From the NCBI GenBank assembly GCA_015680685.1, contig MNCI01036747.1:425241-489240 (forward strand): DNA of 64,000 nucleotides, in the 5' to 3' direction. Source of the DNA: Gnetum montanum. Its lineage: Eukaryota > Streptophyta > Gnetopsida > Gnetales > Gnetaceae. Positions 47,791-59,030 of the stretch are shown here, piece after piece (position 1 is the stretch's first letter; each line of letters opens with the position of its first letter). Position numbers and translations under genes: made by a program. The notes below the pieces were generated by a model. The model had not been told where the DNA came from and searched no databases. It was given only the letters and a program-made list of their open reading frames with translations.

Positions 47791-48707
47791 TTGATGAATG
47801 GCAAGGCATCCCTACGCTCAACCATATACATCACAAGTGTTTATGCATGATCCGGTCAAATTCTATGGATGGGACTAGCTATGGTATCTAGATCATTATG
47901 CTTTGATTATAGTGTGCTGTCTTCCCACTTGGACTAGTGGTAGCTTTCTCATGTATGGTTTAGTCCAAAGTATGGCATATGATGTTTTCTAACTCTACTT
48001 TTCTCCTAATGATGATAAAGAGATAAATTAATTAAGCTAATGAACACTAGAAAACAAGATCTAAACTAGCCTAGGTGCGATGAGTATCCACTCCTAATCA
48101 TCCATATATGTCTTGGACTTTGTGTGACTACTTCTAGGACTGCCAAGTGTATGTCACTAGGTGTGCTAAATAACACATTGCTGGATTACCAAGTACTTAC
48201 ACTTAAACATTCATGATTAAGGAGTACGCATTTCGCTTAATGACAGGAATAGTAAATAGAAATAAATGGAAATGTTAACTAAAGAAAATAGTAAATAATT
48301 AACAATTAAAAATAATAATAATCTAAGTAAATGTTGCAATGATGGGAGTAATCTAGATTTTTATCGCTAGTCATGTAACGTGTCCAAGTACGTCATAGTT
48401 GAACAAAGGTGCCGTACAATTATAAAGATCACACTATGGGCATGCATTAGGAATAATAGAACTCTATGAAAGACTATCAAAAACTAAAAACTAAAAACTA
48501 TCTTCCTTACATCATCTATTACTCTTAACTATGCACCTAAGTGCTATATTTATAGGCAAGCACAGAAGAGATGATATCGGATATCTAACATTGCATCCTC
48601 TCTTCGACATCAGGTATTCGATGTCGGGGCTCCAATGTTAGGTATCCAACATTGGGATTCCAATGTTGGGTATTTGATGTCAGGGCTTGACATATGATGA
48701 CTCATCA
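47791..48707 (-). repeat. 3' LTR (family A) of the inner element
   Basis: Bounded by TGATGAAT and ACTCATCA on the plus strand; AGTCATGGGGGTA, the polypurine tract, precedes it on the minus strand. The U3 part (48600-48690) holds three dyads of the form GACATC-8-GATGTC or CAATGTT-8-AACATTG beside the TATA box near 48550. Confidence 0.87.
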
Positions 48708-48898
48708 TACCCCCATGACTAAATGAAAACTCATCCTCAAGTTAAACAAAATGAGGAAAAAGTTCTTTACAAAATATTGAGAAGGTATGGGATTATTGAC
48801 TTAGTTAAATAATAAAAAAAAAATAATTGACTCTTCCATGCTGTAGTGGTGTAATACAAAAAATAGAACACATTATTACAAAACAAAAACTAGGAAGC

Positions 48899-51133
48899 TC
48901 ATGTGGTGCCCAAAGGCAGTGGCTCCTCCATTGGTTGCTTTCCTTTATTACTAGGCTTGTGAAATTTGTAATGACTGAGCAATGCCTACAACTATTGCTC
49001 GTTTGTCATTGGATCATGTACCGTCTAGGCTATTAAGTCGATGTGTGCTAGTGCCAGTACGTCCGAAGGACATGGTAGTTGTGGGAACATATGATTAGCC
49101 TTTATATACCAAGCTGTAAACTGCCATCATTCCTCTTCAAAGGTCTTAGCTTTTTCTTTGAGTTCATGATAATCTATTAATCTTGTAGTTAGGTTTGAGG
49201 TGATGTCCTGGTTGATCCTCACTAGTTGTTCTCTCAACTGGTGGACACTCTCCTCAAGAATGTTCTTTTGCTTTTCAACTATGGTCCACTTTAAATTCTC
49301 AACAACAAGTTGCTTTTTTTCTTTTTGTGCTATGGTCAATGTATTCTTGTACATGTGGGATTGTGCATCAACAATAGAGGCATTCCAGATTTCCTTCTCT
49401 TTTTCTTGTTCTGTAGCTGCTCTCTCCTCAGTCAACTTTTCCAGTTGCTCTATCTTGAATTGTTCTAGTTAGTTAGGTGCAACAAAGTAGGCAAGATTCC
49501 ATCGTTCGACTCTCAAGATAGCCAACTCTTGTTGTAGTCTTTGTACTTCTACTTCTACATGTTCTACCCTAACTTCAGCCATGACCAACTTTACTCTAGT
49601 GGTGATGAGGTCTAACTATGCTATAGTGACATCACTAGGGATGTTGAGCAAGGTAGTCATCACTTGCCTCATCTATAGTAGTCAATCTAATATATCCTCA
49701 TGCACCGTAGGAGTCATTGAAGTCTCAGCTAGCATCTGCACATTTTTGGTCCCAATAAGATCTATTGGGGCACAACAGGCATGTTGAATGATTCTTTGAT
49801 ATGATCTGTGATTACTTCTATTGTGCCTACCACATCCTTATGTTGCATTACCACAACTATGACACCTTATCCAATTTCAAGCATCACCTAGAAAGATGTG
49901 ACATTCATAGAGATTTTCCTAAACCATTGGGATCTTTCTCTTGATTGTAATGAGATCCCCCCCCCCTCACTGGTTGGATCAGCTAAAATAGTGGGCTGTA
50001 TGACATCATCAATTACTCTAAAAATATTGGACTTGTTCCTGCTTCCCTAGTTGATAGCTTTAGTAATATTTTGTAAATGGCTAATTGAGGGCCTATAATC
50101 TTGCAGTAGTGGTGGTGGCAGAGCTTGTATCCCTGGGCACTATTCAGGCTCACATTATGTTCCTGCTTCTAACTCTGCCTCCTTCTCTGATTCTTGCTCT
50201 TTACCAAGATCTTTTCTTGGTGTTGCAGGTTTGAGGAGTTTGGTGAAGGAGGCATTCTGAGCCTTCCTGGGAATATCATTTGTATATCCTAGGATCCCAG
50301 CATGCTTACATAGCCTTCTGATTAGGCAAGAGAATGGAAGTGTTGGTTTGGTTCCCTTGCTTTCTTTTCTTCAAACCATCATTGAATCTTAGTGAAGTAA
50401 AAATGGGGAAGATTGGTCATAAAGTTATCCATTAAAATAGCACTTCCCCTAGTGGAAAATGTTAAGATTTGATTGAGCCTTTTGGTGAAAAATAGGTGGT
50501 ATATTTCAATCTTAAAATATGTCCTTTCTTCCAAGGTCATTTCATTATACATTTTATCCTCTTTATTGTACACCCATTTTAGCCACATTGTTTTGGTATT
50601 GGGGTCAAATTTAGTGGACAGATGGGCTACCTTAGCCCCTTCATTTGGAAAATTAAGAGTTGCTATAATTACTTAACCGAGAAGTCAACATTAACTCTAC
50701 AAATGTCAACGGTGGTGCCCTCATCTTTGTTATGCCAGAATTGATAAGTCTCACTATGATATCACTCGCCACTATCTATAATAATGGTTCATAGGGTTGA
50801 TTCCTTAAGTTGCATCTAAACCACTTTTGGGGCAAACTCCATAAATGGTCTGAAGTTCATCTCCATGATGACCAAGGTCAACATGGACCCTTTTTGAATG
50901 ACTGCAAGGCAATCAGGGGGCAACATGAGACATTGTCCCTAGTTGGAAGCTGGTGGTTGTATGACCTTTGCTTAGACCAATTAACTAGTGGTAGGAGCCT
51001 TTTGATGGATGCTGAAAGATTAGGCTTCCTTCCTTGCATGTTCTACTAGCTCACCCTATTATCCCCTACCACCTCATGGATGCTTAGCTGCTCTTTGCTA
51101 AGGTTCTCCTTGTGCACCTCTTTTTAGAGCCAT
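48899..51133 (-). pseudogene. ORF2 of the inner element, unknown coiled-coil protein
   Basis: Minus-strand MALKRGAQGEP at 51133 is in phase with MLTLVIMEMNFRPFMEF at 50884. Shared blocks with the outer copy include ETYQFWHNKDEG, VNVDFSVK, LWLKW or its equivalent, TLEERTYFKIEIYHLFFTK, RGSAILMDNFM, LEESVHQLREQLVRINQ and RLIDYHELKEKAKTFEEE. The end MEEPLPLGTT and its stop at 48899 match EEPSPPGTT at 56294. About 500 bp of coiled coil present in the outer copy is deleted between INQDIT and LTTRLIDYH. Function unknown. Confidence 0.65.
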
Positions 51134-52969
51134 CTGCAATCAAGTAAGGATCAAGTGTTGCTAAGGTTGTATTCTTTATTATTAATCAATTCATACCTTA
51201 CTTGTTACCTTAGTTCATTAAGTTATTAGTTCATATAACTGTAGAGTTAGAAAAATTTTCAAGAAAAATCCCCAAAAAGTCTCTATCGTCTTTTATGATC
51301 CTTTGTAATTGGTTCCTTTTTCCTTATGTGTGGCTTAAAATGATGGTTATAGTTTCTTGGGAGAAAAAATTAATGTTTTTGGCATTAATATGATTGATTA
51401 TTCACGATGATAACTAAATTTTATAACACTCTTACCCTTATAATACCTTTCAAGTGATAGCAAATTTCAGTAATTTGGCACAAGTTTCACATGCAAGCAC
51501 CCCCCATGACTAACTTGAACACTCCTGGTTCAAGTAGGTTCAAACAACATAGAAATCAGAGCATTAGATAGCCAAATATCATAAGTGGAAAGTGGATGCG
51601 TATAGCTCTTAAGTCGTGAGAGAAAATTTGAACAACTTCCCTAGTTGCAAATGCTGAAAATGAAGTTGTGTATTGTAGGGATCATATATATAGTGTTTAT
51701 ATGACCTAACGTCAAGTACATGATGTCGGGTATGCAACGTTGCATTAGACTTGACATTGAGTAGTCGACATTGGGGTCTATGAATATTCACTAAATGGGG
51801 TAGTTGAGCATGAAAAATAAAGCTTTATGGTTGGTTGGAAGGTTTGAGGTTAGGCCCATAATTCTAGGTAAGTGGAAAGTCAATTGGAGGCATTGGAAGT
51901 GTGATAAGGTGGAGTCATCAATGTGAAAAGCACTTAAATGAGTAAGAAAAAGGGCATTGAAATCAAGGTTGTGGATGGATCAACTATAAGAGAAGGGAAA
52001 TGACAAAATATAACAATTGAGTTCTTGGAAGGTGAAGAATGATTTGGTTGTGTCAAACAAGTATAAGTTACGAAAGTTACACAAGTGGGTCCTCCAGAAA
52101 GTAGGCTCTAGCCTATGATGCCCTTGTGTAACCATACCTAAAAATGTCCATGGGCACTAAAGGGATTANCATGAGGTGTCTTACCATGGGCACAATGAAA
52201 CCTTGTGTATTGTTAATGGTTAAATAATCATGACTCCTTCTTTCCAAGATTCAAACCAAGTCTAAACCACATTGCAATGACATCGCATCGTTTCATCATG
52301 TTGGCAGATAACCATAAGACTATCATAGTCGTGAGGAGTAACATCACTTGGCATTTTGTCCAAGGAAGGAGCTTTATTATGGCACATGTTCCTTCTTTTT
52401 TACTATCTTTCTTTTTCAATTCTAAGAAGCCTCCAACCTTCAGGCATGGACACATGTCTTTCCAGTGGGACCTATAGAAGTTTATTCAGTATTGTTTTAG
52501 GTTACTCTTACTTCCATTTTTTGTTAGATCTACAAGGATAAGGTTACAACCTTAGCAACATGATAGAACATATAGAAGTTGCCAAAGAGAATCCACAAAT
52601 CCCCTTGATGTCACACCCTTCACATTCTACCTTGGTTCTGCACTCTTCTATCTAGACACAATGATTATAGATTTATTATTAGGTTGGATGATGAAAAAGA
52701 TTATCATTATGACCAGGGTAAGAACCTCTTATTAATGGAATGGGTAGATGGATGTCATGGACTCAATATCTGAATAATCAGTTCCTTATGACTTGACAAC
52801 ATAGAGAAAACCTCACCTCAATGGATAACATTATCTTTTTATTCACAAGCGAGATTACACAACAAAGAAAATGAAAATAACAACTAGAAAAAATTAGAGG
52901 AAATAGAAAAACTTGAATCAAGAAAGAGGAAAATGACAAAAAAATTGTAAAACAGAAATATGAAAAGCA

Positions 52970-55208
52970 CTTAAGAATTTTGAAGATTTGGGGGGATGAT
53001 CCCCACGACTAAAAATTTGGTCATGACAAGGATTAATAAGTGGAAAGATAAGATCCATGCATGTATGAAACATTGGTTATTATTCATGCCCTAGCCATTG
53101 CGTGTCTATTGGTGGTGTGGTGGCTTGGTAGAGAAATCACTGATCACACACTTGATTATTAAATGTTTGGTAGGTCAAGATATGAGGTTTGTGATCATCA
53201 TGGATGTCTGGCCCACGAGTACATCCTTGATCATGATATGGTATGCATGGATTTTCTTGTCTCCTCACACTACTAAATTCATCATTTGGATTTGGAATTG
53301 GAATAATGATGGATGGTGGCTCATGTGTAGGATCAGAGGACAGTGGTTGAGACAAGGAAGGTGGTGCACTAGATCGGCATTATGTTAGCTTAGATGATGT
53401 GGTTGGTTCATGCATGGTTTGCTTTGGCTTATGGCCTTTCCTCCAGAAGGAACATTTCCTATGTTGCAGTTGAGACCCACTGGTGTCAACATTTTTATTC
53501 ACATTTGTAGCACAAGTGACATTTGTTTTTTGATATTGGGATGTTGAACCTTCTTGTGTTATTGGTGGTGGCTTGTAATGAGGTGGGGTATGAGAATATC
53601 GAGGGTAGGATGGATGGTAAGAGACACAAGATGGTGATCCCTTTGAGGATGTCATGGGTCGATGGTACTTGAGAGTGGTAGTGGCAATTTGAAGTAGAGG
53701 ATGTAGAACTAGTTGAAAAAATAGGGTGTTGAACATAATATCCATGTAGTTTTTGTGGATAGGGTTGATTTGGTGGTGGCCTGCCCCATGACTGTGGTTA
53801 TTGCCACTATGGTTAATGACCATGTTGAAGCTAGTAATAAGTCCCCCTAGGATGGTATGATTAATTGTGGAATTATCTATAATTACCTTGCAGGAGCGAA
53901 AATCTCTCGAGCATGTGCTTTTGCACAAACTTTGAATTTAAGGCACCTGCCCAATACTCTTGTAGATGCACAAAGACTAGGTAATGGCCCTTCGGTTGGT
54001 CATATATGTAGATGTCACATCCATTATCTTCATCTGTGGTTGAGTCTATAGCCTCATTTTCTTTACCTATTTTTTCCATTTGCCAAAAATTGTTCTTAGT
54101 TATTTCTTGGTTTTGTATCCTTTGTTGATTGTGATCGCCTAGCTCATTTTGCATGATCCTCTCCTTGACCATCTCAATGAGAGTTATAATGTTTTCATAT
54201 ATCCATTTGGACATCCTATTAAACTTCTCTTCAAGTTCACCAATAGACTTCTATATTGGCAAAGTTAATTCTTGGAGAAACCATGACCTGGGCATCTCTT
54301 CAATAAGGCCATGTCCAAGGGTTCATGTTATTCTTGCTTCCACTTTTGGATCCATCTCCTCAAATTGGACACTCTTTCATAGGTTTGGCATTTCCTGTTG
54401 AAAAGTTCCAACAATGTGAACCATTGTCAGATTGAATTCGGTCTCAACGATCTATACCACACATCCACTCTATCAATTAGTGTCCTAGGAAAGAGCTTAA
54501 GCTTTTGCCACCCATTTTCAATGTTGTAGAAAGCATAGGCATCATGGAAGGCTTGTAAATGATGTTGCAGATTTGAATTGTAACCTCCTACAAATTTTGG
54601 AATATTATTTATGTCAAGCTTAGGTAGGCAACTCTTTTTGTGATGCCTGTGAAATATCTTAATGGCCTCTATGATTTGCATTAGGCTCTTAGTGGCCAAG
54701 AAGGGTTCATTGTCATTGAATAGGTTGTGAGGGAAATTTCTATTTCTATTCGTTTGGTTGTGATGATGCTGTTTATGTTTGTGGTAACTTCTTTGACTTT
54801 TCCTGTGGGTTCGATTTTAGCTTTTAGTTTGACCCTTTAATGGATTCTTATCTTCATACCTACATTCATCTTTGTCAGAACTAGATGTTGAAGGGGACGA
54901 GGAGGATGAGGAATTGGAAGGATTGCCATGGCCTTTATGATGTTCGCCAAGGTCCTTAATTTATCCTTCCTTAGTTTTGAGGAGATCTTAAGCCTTGAGG
55001 CCTTTCCTAGTTTAGGACTTACATCATCTCCTCCAAGATTGTTTATCTTAGGCGAATGTAGTCTTTGACTATCGTCAGGGTGGTCATGAACATAAGACAT
55101 GCCTACATAAGGTTGCTCACTCTAATTTTCTTCATCGTATATCTCGTTAGTTCTCTAATGAATGTTTTTGTTATACAATGCAGCATCGCTTCCTAGTGAG
55201 AGAGTCAT
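52970..55208 (-). pseudogene. ORF1, gag-like protein of the inner element
   Basis: Starts MTLSLGSDAALYNKNIH at 55208, then VGMSYVHDHPDDSQRLHSPK. The gag core is LDINNIPKFVGGYNSNLQHH, GWQKLKLFPRTLIDR and VWYRSLRPNSI at 54640-54427, the same type as at 59290-59760. The carboxy part has NELGDHNQQRIQNQEI, IYDQPKGHYLVFVHLQEYW, FVQKHMLERF and a Pro/His-rich tail (SKGSPSCVSYHPSYPRYSH, then EPTTSSK). Stops and shifts make it non-functional. The 3' limit is approximate. Confidence 0.75.
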
Positions 55209-55332
55209 TGTTATTATTTATGGTGTGTGTGATTTAATATTTTCTAAAATATATATTGTTAATACCTTTACAGCGATCATGTATGATGTAACTAGTTTAG
55301 ATGACTAGCACCATCCTTAGCAATAGTGCCAA

Positions 55333-56205
55333 TGATGAGTAGTGAGGTACCCCTATGCTCAACCATATGAATCACAAACATTTATGCATGATCCAGTCGA
55401 ATTTCATGGATGAGACTAGCTATGGTATCTAGATCGTTATGCTCTAATCGCAGTTTGTTGTCTTCCCACTTGGACTAGTGGTAGCTTTGTCACGTATGGT
55501 TTAGTCCAAAGTGAGGCATATGATGTTGTCTAACCTACTTTACTCTTAATGATGATAAAGAGATAAATTAATTAAGCTAATGAACACTAGAGAAAAAGAT
55601 CTAAACTAGCCTAGGTGTGATGAGTATCCACTCCTAATCATCCATATACATCTCGGACTTCATGCAACTACTTCTGGGTCTACCAAGCATATGTCACTAG
55701 GTGTGCCAAATAATACATTGTTGGATTACCAAGTACTTACACTTAAATGCTCATGATTAAGGCATACATATTCCACTTAATGATAGGAATAGTAAATAGT
55801 AATAAATGGAAATGTTAACTAAAAGAAATAGTAAATAATTAACAATTAAAAAAAATAATAATCTAAGTGGATGCTGCAATGATGGAAGTAATCTAGATCT
55901 TTATTGCTAGTCATGTAACATGTCCAAGTACATCACACTCGAACAAAGGTGTCATACGATTACAAACATCACACTACAAGCATGCATTGGGAATAACAGA
56001 ACTCTAAGAAAGACTATCAAAAACCAAAAACTAAAAACTATCTTCCTTACATCATCTATTGCTCTCAACTGTGCACCCAAGTGTTGTATTTATAGGCAAG
56101 CATAGAAGAGATGACATTGAATATTCAACATTGCTTCCTGGCTCCGACATCTCATATTTGATGTCAGGGCTATGATGTTAAGGCCTAACAAATCATGACT
56201 CATCA
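55333..56205 (-). repeat. 5' LTR (family A) of the inner element
   Basis: Bounded by TGATGAGT and ACTCATCA on the plus strand. On the minus strand it is followed by TTGGCACTATTGCTAAGGAT, the decayed primer site (about 55313-55332). TATTTATAGGC near 56090 is the inverted TATA box. Confidence 0.87.
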
Positions 56206-56210
56206 CAGGT

Positions 56211-56294
56211 ACTCTTGAATTACTAAAATTCTAGAAGCTTGATGATAAGTGGAAGCTACCCATAGAAGAGCCATCGCCTCCGGGAACTACATAA
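56211..56294 (+). pseudogene. ORF2 of the outer element (part 2, carboxy end)
   Basis: The sequence right of the inner insertion resumes ORF2. KWKLPIEEPSPPGTT and a stop at 56292-56294 match GKQPMEEPLPLGTT of the inner copy. A one-base frame change lies between the insertion point and this block. Confidence 0.65.
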
Positions 56295-56483
56295 GTTTTA
56301 CCTTAGCTTTGTTATTTTGTCATGTCGTGTCCATTTTTGTAAAACACCATTGCGGCATGTAAAAGTCAAATTGTGTGTCTAGTTATGTTAGTCAATAATC
56401 TCATACCTTCCCAATCTTTTGTAAAGGACTTATTCCTCATTTTGTTTAACTCAAGGATGAGTTTTCATTCAGTTGTGGGGGTA

Positions 56484-57066
56484 TGATGAGTCATGTTTTG
56501 CATGGCTTCGATATCATATATCCGATATTAGAGTCGTGATATCAAGGCACAACCTCCAATGTTGAGCATCTGATATCGTCTCTTTCATGTATGCCTATAA
56601 ATACCACACTTGGATGCAAAGTTGAGATAGAAAAATAGAAGAAATAGATAAGATAGAGTTAGATCAATAGATTTTTGATTTCAAGCTTTGTTAGTTTTTA
56701 GTGCATGCCTATAGTGTGATGTTACGTGATTATACAACATCCTGATTCAAGTGTGATGTACTTGGACACATTGCATGTCTGGCAATAAAGATTAAAATTG
56801 CTTCCATCATTGTAGCATCTACTTAGCCTTATTATTGCTTTTAATTATTTAATTATTTACTTTTTTCCTTAGTTAATGTTTTCATTTATTGCTCTTTATT
56901 ATTTCTATCATTAAGTGGAATAAGTATGACTAATCACAAACACTTAATTGTAATTACTTGATAACCTAGTAATGTATCGTTTGGTAAGCTTAATGACATA
57001 TGCTTGGTAATCCCAGCAGTAGTTACGCGAAGTCCAAGGCATGTGCGAATGATTAGGAACAGATAC
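56484..57066 (+). repeat. 3' LTR of the outer element, first two-thirds
   Basis: It starts TGATGAGTCATG after the polypurine tract and follows the 5' LTR at 39965 for about 583 bp, including the TATA box near 56595 and the 24-bp repeats. It stops at AACAGATAC, where a truncated MITE begins. The LTR end reappears at about 58780. Confidence 0.82.
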
Positions 57067-57069
57067 ACG

Positions 57070-57335
57070 AAGTTTGCTCTTTTTGTGTGTGTTCATGGTG
57101 TTTTTGAACATTATTTATGCAAGAGATTTATTTCTCAAAAACACCATGAACAAAGAAAGAAAGAGCAAACTTGACCGAGAGGGTAAAACTAAATTGGGTA
57201 AGTGGTAGAGAAACAAAGAAGGGATGAGTGATTCCGTTTTTAGTTATCTTGTTACCTCTAGTCAGGCTTAGTTAACATTATTTTTTTAAAAAAATCATCT
57301 CGCCAAGTTTATATATATATATCTAAGCTAGTTTA
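57070..57335. mobile_element. Foldback MITE, truncated copy
   Basis: It matches the MITE at 28486-28928 from within the left arm (AAGTTTGCTCTTT) through the loop (TTATTTATGCAAGAGATTTA) and the whole right arm to TATATATCTAAGCTAGT. The outer left arm of about 175 bp is missing. Confidence 0.85.
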
Positions 57336-58779
57336 TTAGATAAAGCCTTGGTTCACATATGATAAGCAAAAGTACATGTTCCATGAGATTTGAATTTGCA
57401 ATGATACAGTATGAATGGTTATTAAAGAGCTTCAATCGTAATAGTAATTACAAAATTTAAGAAAGTTGTAAAAGAATCACGACATGTGAAACTTTATGTT
57501 TTAAAAGTAAAATTGATGTAAATAACTTTGTATCGTTCTTTTCTTCTGGAGAAGGGATATATACCCTTTTTCATAAATCCGGAAAGGTAAACGTACGTTT
57601 AAACTGTAAATTCCTTAGAAACGAAATTCGAAACCGTAAACCAAAATTTCCGACGAAGCATAGGGGCAAGTCTTGCCTCACAAATGACTTATAGTGCAAA
57701 TGCTTTCCAGTTAAGAGCTATAAAAAATACCAGAATTATTACTTAATTTAAAAGGCTCCGAGGTTGGATTAAAAAAAATTTAAAACTTATAAGTAGTAAA
57801 AGCAGGACTATTAGCGCACCTTCATAGCAAAATGAATGCCAGGAATCAGGAAACCCGAGTAACTCCTTTAGTCAGTCTGACTTCTTCGTACGTATCCACA
57901 AATTAAAAACAAGCAATGTTCGCTGCAGAGGAATTCATACAGACGTTCCCACTTGCCACTGCGGTAGGCTATGCCCAAAATATGAGTCTTGCCCGAGTGT
58001 TTCTGTTATTGTAAAGAAAAACGGTTACTATAATTTCATTGGTTAAGTTGTTAACTGTATGTATTCAGTATTGAAAACTGCACTTGGTTAAATGATATCT
58101 GGTTAGAAAGGTTAAATAGTATGATATTAAAACTGCAGTGTTTTAGGAGTCTCGGGGATGCAAGGACATAAAACATGGTTTTTTTTGGGAATGTTGTGGG
58201 GATCCACGGAGATACAAGGAGGAATAGTTTTGTTTAACATACTGTAAGGTGAGTTTTTTTTTTTACATAAATTTGCTGCATATATTTTCGTGGTCTGCAT
58301 TGCAATTTTGATAGAAAAACATTTTTGAAACATTTTAGAAGGAAGAAAATCGTTTTATGTAAAGCATAAATAAATTTAAATTATGCTTGAGGACATCTTA
58401 TGCATGCACTATGTTATAGCTGCATCCCAAAATGTGATTTGGGAAGCTTCCCCATACTTAGAATTTCTCGAACTTGAAATTTTTTGGTGGGGAAACATCC
58501 ATGTGCAACATAATAAAATTGAAAGTAAAATTTAAAATTGAATTTTATTCCATTCTACTAGAACTTCATCTACTAGATAATATACTTGCAATGATTTTTG
58601 GAAACATCATTAAGAAAATTATAAGTGTTACCATTTTGTGAACCAACTTTATAATTGTAATATATAATTTCATATTATATCAAAGTTCATAAATGCAAAT
58701 TAAAATACCAAATTACATAATACTAACCTTGCAAGGTGGAATAATTGCCATGATAATTTTACTATAGTGTGATCAACAA
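57336..58779. other. Unidentified DNA inside the interrupted LTR
   Basis: No gene or known element was recognised. The part at 57540-58010 is richer in GC and CpG than its surroundings (ACGTACGTTTAAAC, CGAAATTCGAAACCG). It may be an unknown transposon or gene-flank DNA captured with the MITE. About 190 bp of LTR expected here are absent. Confidence 0.45.
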
Positions 58780-58910
58780 GTAACTATCTAGATACCACAA
58801 CTAGCCCGTCTGCGGAGTTCTACTGGATCATGTGTGAAATGCTTGTATTTGTATGGTTGAGTGTAGGGGTACCTCGCCACTCATCATTGACACCGTTGCT
58901 GGGGACGATG
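58780..58910 (+). repeat. LTR end (family A) and well-preserved primer site
   Basis: The last roughly 105 bp of the LTR end in ACTCATCA at 58886. TTGACACCGTTGCTGGGGAC follows at once and is the best-preserved primer binding site of this family in the window. Confidence 0.82.
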
Positions 58911-59030
58911 CTAGTTATTTAGATTAGTTACATCATACAAGATCACTATAACAAGGTATTAATGATATATCTTTCAGAAAAGAAAATAATAATAATAATT
59001 GTAATTAAATCACACACAAATTCACACACC

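Larger units (their letters stand above)
47791..56205 (-). mobile_element. Two-ORF Ty3/gypsy-type LTR element without pol (inner copy)
   Basis: Minus-strand LTRs at 47791-48707 (3') and 55333-56205 (5') bound an internal region with primer site, ORF1, spacer, ORF2 and polypurine tract in the same order as the outer copy. TAGGT (47786-47790) and CAGGT (56206-56210) flank it as a 5-bp target duplication with one change. It lies antiparallel inside ORF2 of its relative. Total length is 8.4 kb. No reverse transcriptase, integrase or protease trace was found. One single-N join is at 52169. Confidence 0.85.
39965..57066 (+). mobile_element. Two-ORF Ty3/gypsy-type LTR element without pol (outer copy)
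   Basis: The 5' LTR (39965-40831) is followed by a primer site, a gag-like ORF1 (40957-43215), a spacer with a TATA box, ORF2 (from 45125), a polypurine tract (GTTGTGGGGGTA, 56472-56483) and the start of a 3' LTR (56484). A minus-strand copy of the same family (47791-56205) is inserted in ORF2 and makes up almost half of the span. Without it the element is about 8 kb plus the interrupted 3' LTR. I found no protease, reverse transcriptase, RNase H or integrase motif in any frame of the internal region, and the inner copy agrees, so lack of pol looks like a family trait and not a local deletion. About 500 bp of the gag core is missing at the single-N joins at 41221 and 41686. Confidence 0.8.

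Noticed and set aside
58140-58500. Fragments with GGGGATGCAAGGACAT and GGGGAAACATCC as a DNA transposon end
   Set aside because: Similar phrases also occur near 20300 and 22160, but no terminal inverted repeat, target duplication or transposase could be supported.
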